A stretch of DNA of 16,264 bases from Pseudomonadota bacterium. Lineage in GTDB: Bacteria; Pseudomonadota; Gammaproteobacteria; Acidiferrobacterales; Acidiferrobacteraceae. Location: NCBI GenBank assembly GCA_021795255.1, contig JAJYPQ010000035.1, positions 1,960-18,223 on the forward strand. The letters run 5' to 3'. The notes beneath the pieces are model-generated. The model worked only from the letters and a program-made list of their open reading frames with translations, was not told where the DNA came from and made no database searches. Every line of letters begins with the position of its first letter. The first letter of the stretch is position 1. The position numbers and the translations under genes are program-made. Positions 9,061-16,041 of the stretch are shown here, in pieces.

Positions 9061-9525
9061 CTAATGGCGGGTCTCATGGGTGGGCGGTTCCCCGTGACGG
9101 GCCGCCAGGCGGGCCACGAAGGCCTTCAATGGCTCCAAACCGCCAAAACGGAACCCCAGACGGCCCGCCTCTTCAGCGACTTGCGAGGGCCCCCAGCGGC
9201 GGTCGAGCGCGGTCTTTGCGATATACATGGCCTCGGCACGCGGCCCCGTGGCACAGTGCAGGAGGAAACGCCCGGGCTCTTTGGCTAGGATCTGCCCCAA
9301 CTCCTCGACTTGGCGTTCGGAGAGGCTGGGGGCGCGAACCGGAATGTTGACATAGGATACCCCGGCTTTTGCCGCCAATGCCGGGCCGTCCCATGGACCC
9401 TTCCGTTCCGAAGGATCACGAAAGTCCACGACCGTCTGCACACCTTCACGCGCGAAGCGCATCAGATCCTCTTCGCTCGGGGCCGAGCCTACATACACAT
9501 CGGGTGCCGCCTTCACAAAACTCAT
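9061..9525 (-). CDS. DUF442 (TIGR01244-type) phosphatase-like protein next to persulfide dioxygenase
   Basis: A 154-residue protein of the DUF442 / beta-lactamase-hydrolase-like phosphatase group. It has the cysteine-phosphatase or rhodanese-like pattern: YVGSAPSEEDL (11-21), VVDFRDPSE (32-40) and an active-site loop HCATGPR with C91 and R96. Relatives usually carry Ser where T93 stands here. Its biochemical role is unsettled. It repeatedly accompanies, or is fused to, ETHE1-type dioxygenases, for example in the Blh protein of BigR-regulated operons, so a role in handling sulfide or persulfide is inferred. ATG at 9525 has AGAGGTGG upstream at good spacing, and the gene follows the dioxygenase by 24 bases, so the two are very probably cotranscribed. 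No signal peptide or membrane segment is visible. Confidence 0.85.
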   Translation of the reverse strand: MSFVKAAPDVYVGSAPSEEDLMRFAREGVQTVVDFRDPSERKGPWDGPALAAKAGVSYVNIPVRAPSLSERQVEELGQILAKEPGRFLLHCATGPRAEAMYIAKTALDRRWGPSQVAEEAGRLGFRFGGLEPLKAFVARLAARHGEPPTHETRH

Positions 9526-9549
9526 AATCCACCTCTCGGACGTCGGTTA

Positions 9550-10299
9550 TTAACCTTGCTTGCTCTCCTGCATCTGTTCACAGTACTGCTGCAAATGACT
9601 GGGCAAGTCAGGGGGGCACGCGCCACACGCGGTATTACCCGGGACCGCGTAGTCGATAAACTTAGGGTACGGCAGGTGAAGATCGTTCATGATGGCCAGG
9701 AACTGCGCCAATGTCCGCTCGCCTCCCAAGCGCGGATTGCGGCCTCGCTCCTGGCCGATAGTTGAAACCCGCCGGCCGTTATAGTCGTGCCCTGGATAAA
9801 CTAATTGATCGCTTGGCAAAGAGAAAAGCTTGTTATGAACGCTGGCGTACAAGGCCGTGGCGTCCCCGTTTTGAAAGTCCGTGCGGCCACACCCGTCTAT
9901 GAGCAGAGCATCGCCGGTAAATACCCTATCGCCCACGACAAAGGCCAAGTGCCCTTCTGTATGCCCCGGCGTGTGTAGCGGCACCAAAGAGACGGAACCC
10001 ATGACCAGAGGGGACCCGTCCACAAGCGCCACATCCGCGCACAATAGCCCGTCCACAGCAGACACCGCGATGCGGCTGCCAGCTTCCCGCTTCAGTTTGA
10101 GGGCTGCGGTGATGTGATCCGCGTGGATATGAGTTTCAATGGTATAGGTAAGCCGTAAGCCAAGGCCCCTCACCACCGCGAGATCGCGTTCCCAAGCGGG
10201 CAGAACCGGGTCAATCAGCAGGGCGTCGCCCGTCTCCTCGCACCCAAGCAGATAGGTATACGTACCGGACAAAGACTCCGCCAATTGTCGAAAGATCAT
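9550..10299 (-). CDS. ETHE1-type persulfide dioxygenase (metallo-beta-lactamase fold)
   Basis: A 249-residue MBL-fold protein of the ETHE1 branch, mononuclear iron enzymes that oxidise glutathione persulfide to sulfite and glutathione. The metal region reads THIHADH (56-62). H57, H113 (TPGHTEGH) and D130 (FTGD) are the expected iron ligands. GCGRTDFQ (136-143), the branch signature, includes the Arg that corresponds to a disease-linked Arg of human ETHE1. YPGHDYNGRRVSTIGQE with NPRL follows, distinguishing it from glyoxalase II. The C-terminal AVPGNTACGAC aligns with the AVPANxRCG tail of the family but carries an extra Cys (C225, C228). ATG at 10299 has AAGGGGGG upstream. It is the first gene of a two-gene unit with the DUF442 gene; no signal peptide is seen, so it is probably cytoplasmic. 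Confidence 0.93.
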   Translation of the reverse strand: MIFRQLAESLSGTYTYLLGCEETGDALLIDPVLPAWERDLAVVRGLGLRLTYTIETHIHADHITAALKLKREAGSRIAVSAVDGLLCADVALVDGSPLVMGSVSLVPLHTPGHTEGHLAFVVGDRVFTGDALLIDGCGRTDFQNGDATALYASVHNKLFSLPSDQLVYPGHDYNGRRVSTIGQERGRNPRLGGERTLAQFLAIMNDLHLPYPKFIDYAVPGNTACGACPPDLPSHLQQYCEQMQESKQG

Positions 10300-10332
10300 C
10301 GGCCCCCCTTTAATTTTATCGCGTCCCCTTAT

Positions 10333-10361
10333 CTTATGCGGGCAGCCTATAACCGTTTCAA
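10333..10361 (-). promoter_or_regulatory. Candidate sigma-70 promoter of the persulfide dioxygenase/DUF442 unit
   Basis: On the minus strand, TTGAAA (10361-10356, 5 of 6 matches to the -35 consensus) is followed after exactly 17 bases by CATAAG (10338-10333, 4 of 6 to the -10 consensus). The dioxygenase ATG at 10299 lies 33 bases beyond the -10, leaving a short leader with its Shine-Dalgarno site. Found by eye only; such matches occur by chance. Confidence 0.4.
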
Positions 10362-10479
10362 GGTAAGCCGCTTGGGGGAAAGCGCGGTATAAGACCGGCT
10401 GCGGCCGCCTCGGACATCAAAAACGAAGCGGGGATAAGGAGGATGCACACGCTGGGACCGTTTTCCTCACTATTCGAAA

Positions 10480-10500
10480 TATTTTCTCGCGGGGAAAATA
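10480..10500. repeat. AT-rich inverted repeat, possible operator
   Basis: TATTTTC (10480-10486) and GAAAATA (10494-10500) form a perfect 7-base inverted repeat around TCGCGGG. A further palindrome TTCGAA lies just beside it at 10473-10478. The patch is far more AT-rich than its surroundings and lies about 120-140 bases upstream of the candidate -35 element. It could bind a regulator of the sulfur genes or merely form a weak hairpin near the end of the lnt transcript; nothing identifies the regulator. Confidence 0.35.
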
Positions 10501-10599
10501 GCGACGATTCGACACAAGCGGGCTTATGGTGAGGCAAACCGCGATGAGATCTAAGCGCCCTTTGTGCGCTGCACGCGCATCCCGGCTTTCCGGCGCGCC

Positions 10600-12114
10600 T
10601 TAGCCACGTCTGCGGTCGCTAACCGACCGACCCACGGCCACAAGACTGATCAGAGTCACAAAACCCAAGACCCCATCGTTTCCAATGCGATCATAAAGCG
10701 TCAGGCCACGGTAAGGCTCGGCTACGACCGTAAGCACCCCCGCCCGAAAAGGTGGCAAACGCGCGCTGATGCGCCCGCGATGTGTCACCAGGGCCGTCTG
10801 TCCGTCGTCAGTCGCAACCAGCAAATCGCGACCGGCTTCGGCCGCGCGCAATTGCGCGATCTGCAGCTGCTGACTCGCCTCATGGGAGTGGCCGTACCAG
10901 GAGTCGTCGCTCACATTCACAAGGAGCGTGGCGCGCGGCAAGGCTTGGGTGACGATCGATCCATAGGCGATTTCATAGCAAATAGAGACCCCCAGATCGG
11001 CCCCCGAAGCCGGTAAGGGGGTCTCCCGCCCGCGCCACGGAGTGAACCCGGACATCGGGATATGGAGAACACGCAAAATCGGATCAAAGAGGGTTGGCCA
11101 TGGCAAATATTCCCCGAAAGGCACGAGATGCCGCTTGCGATAAAAACCATTGTGACGCCCGACGCTCATGACCGCGTTGTAGATCGGCCCATTCACCAAA
11201 TCGGGATTGCCCTCGACGAGGCCAAAAAGAAAGTGGCGGTGATCCGCGCGCGCTAGGCGACGCAAAAACGGTATGAAATGCCGCCGGAGACTATGCGAAT
11301 ACCCAGGAACGGCGGTCTCTGGCCAAATGACAAGCCGGCCCTCTCCTTGTCTCGTCAAGTGCAAATAGCGGCGTATGATCGCCCGCCGTTCGCGGGGATC
11401 CCATTTAGCGTAAGGCGAGATATCGCCCTGCACAAGCGATGCGGTGACCGGCGCGCCGGTCCTCTGCACAAAGCGGATTCGAGCCACGAAGGGGGTTGCA
11501 ACGGCGAACAAGACGAGCGGCCAAAGGCCTTGCCAGCGTCCCCGCATCGCTTCAAAAAGCAGGGCCCCCGTCAACGCCAGAATAAACGATAGACCGAGTA
11601 CCCCAACGACCGGCGCCCAAGACACCCAGGGAGCGGCGCTCGCGGCGTAACCTAGATCAAACCACGGAAACCCGGTCAAAAAAACATCGCGCACCCACTC
11701 GCCCACAACCCAAAGCGCCGCAAAGAGCCAAGGATCAAAACCGTCGCCCCTTCGCAATAGCCCAAACCCCATAGCCACAAGGGCGATATAGACAGACAAC
11801 ACGCTCACAAAAAGGGCGCAAGCAAGAGCGGCTATGGGAGGCGGCATGCCGCCAAAGCGAGACAATGTCAGATAAGTCCAGGGGACCCCAAAGGCAAAAA
11901 GCCCAACTCCGAAGAGAAAGCCACGCAAACCCGCGCGCCGCCATGAGACGCCAGCAAGAACCCCATACCATAAGGCCAGCATGAGCGGCGCCACCGCGAG
12001 ATAGCGGTAGGGGGCAAAAGCGAGATTGAGAGTCGCGCCGAACACTAAAGCCAGGGCCTCGCCGGCCCAAGACTTTAGGCTCGCACTAACTGGCCACTTG
12101 GCTTTCTTGGGCAA
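10600..12114 (-). CDS. lnt: Apolipoprotein N-acyltransferase
   Basis: An inner-membrane enzyme that adds the third acyl chain to the N-terminal Cys of lipoproteins, completing their maturation before outer-membrane sorting. The product has 504 residues. Several hydrophobic membrane segments fill about 18-210 (APYRYLAVAPL, FGGMPPP, LTGFPWFDLGY). A periplasmic nitrilase-like domain follows with VQGDISPYAKWD (228-239) and the triad E266 (IWPETA), K327 (YRKRHLVPFGEYLP) and C379 (ICYE). A last membrane segment is at about 480-496. The best start is TTG at 12114, overlapping corC by 29 bases; it gives an N-terminus of normal length but has no strong Shine-Dalgarno site, so the exact start is uncertain. 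corC-lnt is a standard neighbour pair. Confidence 0.95.
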   Translation of the reverse strand: MPKKAKWPVSASLKSWAGEALALVFGATLNLAFAPYRYLAVAPLMLALWYGVLAGVSWRRAGLRGFLFGVGLFAFGVPWTYLTLSRFGGMPPPIAALACALFVSVLSVYIALVAMGFGLLRRGDGFDPWLFAALWVVGEWVRDVFLTGFPWFDLGYAASAAPWVSWAPVVGVLGLSFILALTGALLFEAMRGRWQGLWPLVLFAVATPFVARIRFVQRTGAPVTASLVQGDISPYAKWDPRERRAIIRRYLHLTRQGEGRLVIWPETAVPGYSHSLRRHFIPFLRRLARADHRHFLFGLVEGNPDLVNGPIYNAVMSVGRHNGFYRKRHLVPFGEYLPWPTLFDPILRVLHIPMSGFTPWRGRETPLPASGADLGVSICYEIAYGSIVTQALPRATLLVNVSDDSWYGHSHEASQQLQIAQLRAAEAGRDLLVATDDGQTALVTHRGRISARLPPFRAGVLTVVAEPYRGLTLYDRIGNDGVLGFVTLISLVAVGRSVSDRRRG

Positions 12115-12949
12115 CGGGCACCACTTTCAGAAGATGGACGCGGCGCGAATCCGAGCGGAGCACCTCAAACCGAAGGCCGCCCACTTCCAAACGCTCGCCG
12201 CGCTTAGGTACGCGCCCGAGCGTCGTCATGACTAGGCCGCCGATCGTATCGACCTCTTCGCTGGGGTAGTGGGTGCCGAAGTACTCGTTAAATTCCTTGA
12301 TCGGGGTAAGGGCCTTGGCCACGAATTCATGCTCGGCTCGCTGCATGATCATCACGTCATCCACGTCCAGATCGTGCTCGTCTTCGATTTCGCCGACGAT
12401 CTGCTCCAGGACATCCTCAATCGTCACAAGGCCTGCGACCCCGCCGTACTCATCGACCACGATCGCCATGTGGTTACGGCTCGTCCGAAAATCCCGGAGC
12501 AAGACATCGAGACGCTTGCTTTCCGGCACGAACACGGCGGGTCGCAAAAGATCGTAAACATTGAAGGTCGCGCGTAGCTCCCCGTCGAAATAGCGCAGTA
12601 AGTCCTTGGCCAACAAAATCCCGACGACCTTATCTTTGTCGCCGTCGACCACAGGGAAACGGGAGTGGCCGGTTTCGATGACGCGCGGAAGATAACGCTC
12701 CGGCGGATCCTCGCGGTCTATCACGTCCATCTGCGCGCGCGGCACCATAATGTCGCGCACGCGCATCTCAGCGACCTGGAAAACGCCCTCTATCATGTCC
12801 AGGGCATCGCTTCCGATCAAGCCGCGGTCGTGGGCCTCGCGTAAGGTTTCCCGTAACGCATCCCGGTCCTCTGGCGCCCCCCACAAGACGTGGCCAAGTC
12901 GATCCAGAAAGGACCGTCCCGGTCCGGGCGTATGCTCGTCTTGACTCAT
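12086..12949 (-). CDS. corC: CorC/YbeX family protein with paired CBS domains
   Basis: A 287-residue soluble protein of the HlyC/CorC family. Two CBS domains, which usually bind adenosine nucleotides, span about 64-195 (VRDIMVPR at 64-71, HSRFPVVD at 95-102, VVDEYGGVAGLVTIEDVLEQ at 164-183). A CorC/HlyC C-terminal domain follows at about 205-280, with DTIGGLV at 234-240. The family has been linked to magnesium/cobalt resistance and, through YbeX of E. coli, to ribosome metabolism; the precise role is unsettled. There is no DUF21 membrane domain, so it is not a CNNM/MpfA-type transporter. ATG at 12949 lies 4 bases after the ybeY stop and has no visible Shine-Dalgarno site, so coupled reinitiation is likely. 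It overlaps lnt. Confidence 0.95.
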   Translation of the reverse strand: MSQDEHTPGPGRSFLDRLGHVLWGAPEDRDALRETLREAHDRGLIGSDALDMIEGVFQVAEMRVRDIMVPRAQMDVIDREDPPERYLPRVIETGHSRFPVVDGDKDKVVGILLAKDLLRYFDGELRATFNVYDLLRPAVFVPESKRLDVLLRDFRTSRNHMAIVVDEYGGVAGLVTIEDVLEQIVGEIEDEHDLDVDDVMIMQRAEHEFVAKALTPIKEFNEYFGTHYPSEEVDTIGGLVMTTLGRVPKRGERLEVGGLRFEVLRSDSRRVHLLKVVPVAQESQVAS

Positions 12950-12953
12950 AAAA

Positions 12954-13406
12954 TCAACGGTAAGGGTCTGTGAATCCTAGACTTTGCAGCAGCTGCGTTT
13001 CCCGTCCTTCCATAATACGTGCATCCTGATCAGTGTGGTGGTCAAAGCCGCGTAGGTGCAGTATACCGTGAATCAGGAGATGGGCCCAATGCGCGTTTTC
13101 CGGGCGGCCGGCCGCCACCGCTTCGGCCGCCACCACCGGGGCACATATCACGATGTCCCCCAGAAACAGCGTCTTGCCAAGGTCTTTCTCCTCGTAGGGA
13201 AATGAAAGGACGTTCGTGGGTCCCTCGCGACCACGGTAACGACGATTCAGATCGGCACCCTCGAGCGCGTCCACCACCCGCACACCTAAACGCACACTAC
13301 CATGAAGATCGGCCAGGGCGGCCTTCGACCAGCGCGCAAGCATCGGCCGTGTCGGGGGAACATGTCCCCCGCAAGCAAGAATAAAATCGAGGTGCAAACG
13401 GGGCAC
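12954..13406 (-). CDS. ybeY: Endoribonuclease YbeY (GTG start)
   Basis: A zinc-dependent single-strand endoribonuclease needed for 16S rRNA 3'-end maturation and ribosome quality control. From GTG at 13406 the product has 150 residues and begins VPRLHLDFILAC, aligning with the E. coli N-terminus. The zinc signature HGILHLRGFDH gives H113, H117 and H123. RYRGREGPTNVLSFP (56-70) holds the conserved catalytic-region Arg R58, and LGDIVIC lies at 82-88. The frame stays open 37 codons further upstream, but there it runs inside phoH and encodes mainly Arg-rich sequence. The chosen GTG starts 1 base after the phoH stop, with AGGAGAAGGA inside the last phoH codons 8 bases upstream. The order phoH-ybeY-corC-lnt is a classic conserved block. 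Confidence 0.95.
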   Translation of the reverse strand: MPRLHLDFILACGGHVPPTRPMLARWSKAALADLHGSVRLGVRVVDALEGADLNRRYRGREGPTNVLSFPYEEKDLGKTLFLGDIVICAPVVAAEAVAAGRPENAHWAHLLIHGILHLRGFDHHTDQDARIMEGRETQLLQSLGFTDPYR

Positions 13407-13407
13407 C

Positions 13408-14376
13408 CTACGCGTCCTTCTCCTGCGCCTCGTGCGCCTCGTACGCCTCGACAATGCGCTGCACCAGGGGATGGCGCACCACATCCGAGCTTGCAAAGAG
13501 CGTAACCGCAATGCCATCGACGCCCTTCAAGACGCTCAAGGCCTGCCGCAGACCAGAAAGCTCGGGGCGCGGTAGATCGATTTGGGTGGCATCCCCGGTA
13601 ATGACAGCGGTCGCACCAAAACCAAGGCGGGTGAGAAACATCTTCATCTGTTCGGCGGTCGTGTTTTGCGCCTCGTCCAAGATAATGAAGGATTCGTTGA
13701 GGGTACGCCCCCTCATGAAGGCGAGCGGCGCCACCTCGATCACGCTCTTTTCAATCAATTTGGCGACCCGTTCCGGCCCCAGCATATCGTGCAAAGCGTC
13801 ATAGAGCGGCCGCAGGTACGGATCGACTTTCTGCTCAAGGTCGCCGGGCAAGAACCCTAGTCGTTCCCCCGCCTCGACCGCCGGACGCACCAGCACGAGA
13901 CGCTGGGCGCGCCCGGTCTCAAGGGCCTCGACCGCGCAGGCGACGGCAAGATATGTCTTTCCCGTCCCCGCTGGGCCCACCCCGAACGTCACATCATGGG
14001 TCAAGATCTTGCGGATATAGTCCTGCTGGCCATCTGTCCGTCCATACACGCGTTGTTTCGGCGTGCGAAGCTCGGTCGGAGGTTCGTTGTCGCCGCGCAC
14101 TCTGGAAGCTTCCTTTAGCGCCATATTGACCCCCGAAGGTGTAATGATTTGGGATTTCCCTGTGACATCATAAAGAGCTGTAATCAATCGCTGGGCATGG
14201 CGCACGCGATCTTGAGGGCCGGTAATGCGGAATTGGTTGCCGCGATTGGCAATCTCAACCTCAAGGCTGCCCTCGATTTGGCGGAGGTGTTCATCTAATT
14301 GACCGCAAAGGCGCGACAGTCGCTCGCTGTCTGGGGGCTGGACACTGAACTGAATGGCTTGGAGTGTGGTGCTCAA
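13408..14376 (-). CDS. ybeZ: PhoH-like ATPase YbeZ
   Basis: A 322-residue PhoH-family P-loop protein. An N-terminal KH-like nucleic-acid-binding region at about 15-75 precedes the ATPase domain, with Walker A GPAGTGKT (134-141), DEAQN (234-238) as Walker B, and the family motif GDATQIDLP (261-269). YbeZ-type proteins are thought to be RNA-associated ATPases or helicases that work with YbeY, whose gene follows 1 base after the stop. The start is TTG at 14376. A TAG lies in frame a few codons upstream, so a longer form is excluded. The only upstream GAGG is about 12 bases from the TTG, longer than ideal. The miaB stop lies 19 bases before it, consistent with one operon. Confidence 0.95.
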   Translation of the reverse strand: MSTTLQAIQFSVQPPDSERLSRLCGQLDEHLRQIEGSLEVEIANRGNQFRITGPQDRVRHAQRLITALYDVTGKSQIITPSGVNMALKEASRVRGDNEPPTELRTPKQRVYGRTDGQQDYIRKILTHDVTFGVGPAGTGKTYLAVACAVEALETGRAQRLVLVRPAVEAGERLGFLPGDLEQKVDPYLRPLYDALHDMLGPERVAKLIEKSVIEVAPLAFMRGRTLNESFIILDEAQNTTAEQMKMFLTRLGFGATAVITGDATQIDLPRPELSGLRQALSVLKGVDGIAVTLFASSDVVRHPLVQRIVEAYEAHEAQEKDA

Positions 14377-14395
14377 AGTGATAGGCGCCCTCTAT

Positions 14396-15754
14396 TTACT
14401 CCAGTATAGACGAAAATACGTCGGCTTCGACGGCCACGAGTCGTCCCCGTAAGGAATTGGGTCTCACATCGGTAATCTCAACCGTGGCAAACCGGCCTAT
14501 CAGGTCCGCGTCCTCCGCCGGGAAATTTACGACGCGGTTGTTCTCGGTCCGGCCGGACATATCGCCGCGTCCGCGTGGCGCCTCCCTGTCGATCAATATT
14601 CGGGCCATGCGCCCGACCATAGCACGGCTGATGTCGACGGCGTGATTCAAGTTGAGGCGCTGTAGGCGTGCAAGGCGCTCGTCTTTGACAGACTTCTCGA
14701 CGCTGTCTGCGAAACCGGCCGCGGGAGTTCCCGGCCGCGGACTATAGGCAAAGCTATAAGAGAGGTCGAAGCGGATCTCTTCCATCAAGGCAAGCGTAGC
14801 CTCGAAATCTGCATCGGTCTCCCCTGGGAAGCCGACGATGATGTCGGTCGATATGCTGATGTCCGGCCGTACAGCACGCAAACGCGCGATCTTCTCTTTG
14901 TATTCCGCTATCGTGTGTCCGCGCTTCATGCGCGCGAGAATGCGATCAGACCCGCTTTGGACGGGCAGGTGCAAATGGTTCACGAGCTTTTCCACACGCG
15001 CGAAGGCGTCTAGTAGGCTATCTTTAAACTCCACCGGGTGGGACGTCGTAAACCGAATCCGTCCTATGCCATCCATTTCCGCGATGTAGCTGATAAGGGT
15101 GGCAAGGTCCGCGGTCTGGCCATTGTGGCGCGCCCCCCTATAGGCGTTGACGTTCTGTCCGAGCAGCGTCACCTCGCGTACGCCCTGTTCGGCCAAGGCC
15201 GCAACCTCGGCCAGAACGTCGTCAAAAGGCCGACTGAACTCCTGGCCACGCGTATAGGGAACGACGCAGAAACTACAATACTTGCTACAGCCCTCCATGA
15301 TCGAAACAAATGCCCGCGGCCCGTCAGCGCGGGGCTCGGGGAGGTTATCGAACTTCTCCATCTCGACAAACGCGATATCGACTCCCGGCTTTTTAGCGAA
15401 CGCATCGGTCAACAGGGCCGGGACGCGGTGAATGGTCTGCGGCCCAAACACCAAATCGACGTACGGCGCCCGGCGCAAAATGTCCTCCCCCTCCTGACTC
15501 GCCACACATCCGCCCACGCCTATGACTACGTGCGGACGCAAGAGCTTCCACTCGTTTAGTCGTCCGAGATCCGAAAACAGCTTCTCCTGCGCCTTCTCGC
15601 GCACAGAACAGCTATTGATCAGTAGCACATCAGCGGAAGAGGGGTCATCGACGCGAACCAACTGGTGAGTCGCGGACAAAAGGTCCGCAAGGCGCGTCGA
15701 ATCATACTCATTCATCTGACAGCCATATGTCTTGATATAGACAGTGCCAGCCAT
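14396..15754 (-). CDS. miaB: tRNA-2-methylthio-N6-dimethylallyladenosine synthase MiaB
   Basis: A radical-SAM methylthiotransferase that turns i6A37 into ms2i6A37 in tRNAs reading UNN codons. The 452-residue product has all three domains. The N-terminal domain binds the auxiliary iron-sulfur cluster through C12 (YGCQMN), C49 (NSCS) and C83 (GGC). The radical-SAM core has CSKYCSFC with C156, C160 and C163. A C-terminal TRAM RNA-binding domain lies at about 376-441. [15 protein letters not shown] and IIVGFPGET are the usual family blocks. ATG at 15754 begins [15 protein letters not shown] and has AGGAG 5 bases upstream. The frame runs 16 codons further, but those add nothing conserved. It is the first gene of block A, behind a long hairpin-rich leader. 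Confidence 0.97.
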   Translation of the reverse strand: MAGTVYIKTYGCQMNEYDSTRLADLLSATHQLVRVDDPSSADVLLINSCSVREKAQEKLFSDLGRLNEWKLLRPHVVIGVGGCVASQEGEDILRRAPYVDLVFGPQTIHRVPALLTDAFAKKPGVDIAFVEMEKFDNLPEPRADGPRAFVSIMEGCSKYCSFCVVPYTRGQEFSRPFDDVLAEVAALAEQGVREVTLLGQNVNAYRGARHNGQTADLATLISYIAEMDGIGRIRFTTSHPVEFKDSLLDAFARVEKLVNHLHLPVQSGSDRILARMKRGHTIAEYKEKIARLRAVRPDISISTDIIVGFPGETDADFEATLALMEEIRFDLSYSFAYSPRPGTPAAGFADSVEKSVKDERLARLQRLNLNHAVDISRAMVGRMARILIDREAPRGRGDMSGRTENNRVVNFPAEDADLIGRFATVEITDVRPNSLRGRLVAVEADVFSSILE

Positions 15755-15786
15755 ACACGCTCCTAACGCGTAACGATACCGACCTT

Positions 15787-15820
15787 GGTGGCGAATATCC
15801 ACCGGCCTGAACCGCAGGCC
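15787..15820 (-). repeat. Two tandem hairpins in the miaB leader
   Basis: In the transcribed direction, GGCCTG/CAGGCC (15820-15815 with 15809-15804, 5-base loop) is followed without a gap by GGTGG/CCACC (15803-15799 with 15791-15787, 7-base loop). The pair ends 33 bases before the miaB ATG and so outside the ribosome-binding site, which remains free. A regulatory or stabilising role in the 5' leader is possible but unproven. Confidence 0.5.
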
Positions 15821-15926
15821 CGTGGGCGTAACCTCCCGTGGCCGACACGCCGGGCCGCCTACATCTACGAAAAGCTCTGCGACCGGCCGCCGACCAATAG
15901 CCCCTTGCGGCGGTGGGCCAAACGCT

Positions 15927-15968
15927 CTGAAAGGCGGCTCCGGGCTGAAGCCCGCAAAGAGATTTCAG
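15927..15968. repeat. Two-level inverted repeat resembling a REP element
   Basis: An outer pair CTGAAA (15927-15932) / TTTCAG (15963-15968) encloses a perfect inner hairpin, CGGGC-TGAA-GCCCG, at 15941-15954. A short GC-rich stem with this kind of loop and an outer imperfect stem recalls the REP palindromes scattered in gammaproteobacterial intergenic regions, many of which share a GGGCTGAAGCCC-like core. One copy in a single window cannot prove a repeat family. Confidence 0.35.
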
Positions 15969-16041
15969 GACCCTGCGCCACCGCCCAGGGAAGAGGGCTG
16001 GCAAACGCCGGCGGTCCAACAAGAGAATAATGTCGGCCGCC

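Larger units (their letters stand above)
10300..10599. other. 300-base intergenic region between lnt and the persulfide dioxygenase gene
   Basis: No convincing gene lies here. On the minus strand it holds the 3' end of the lnt transcript, a candidate promoter near the dioxygenase start, and an AT-rich patch (about 10455-10505) standing out from GC-rich surroundings. I see no classic terminator: two short hairpins just after the lnt stop (CCGG-AAAG-CCGG, and TGCGC-GTGCA-GCGCA at about 10565-10579) lack a T run, and a T5 run near 10422-10426 lacks a stem. So readthrough from lnt into the sulfur genes is not excluded. A 29-codon plus-strand frame (10443-10532) is discussed under findings. Confidence 0.6.

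Noticed and set aside
8023..9288. 421-codon plus-strand open frame opposite leuS and the DUF442 gene
   Set aside because: It runs antisense to leuS, which has complete synthetase motifs, and has no recognisable domain. Long antisense frames are expected in GC-rich coding sequence.
12954..13517. 187-residue form of YbeY starting at 13517
   Set aside because: The extra N-terminus is an Arg-rich reading of the phoH 3' end. The GTG at 13406 aligns with homologues and has a strong site.
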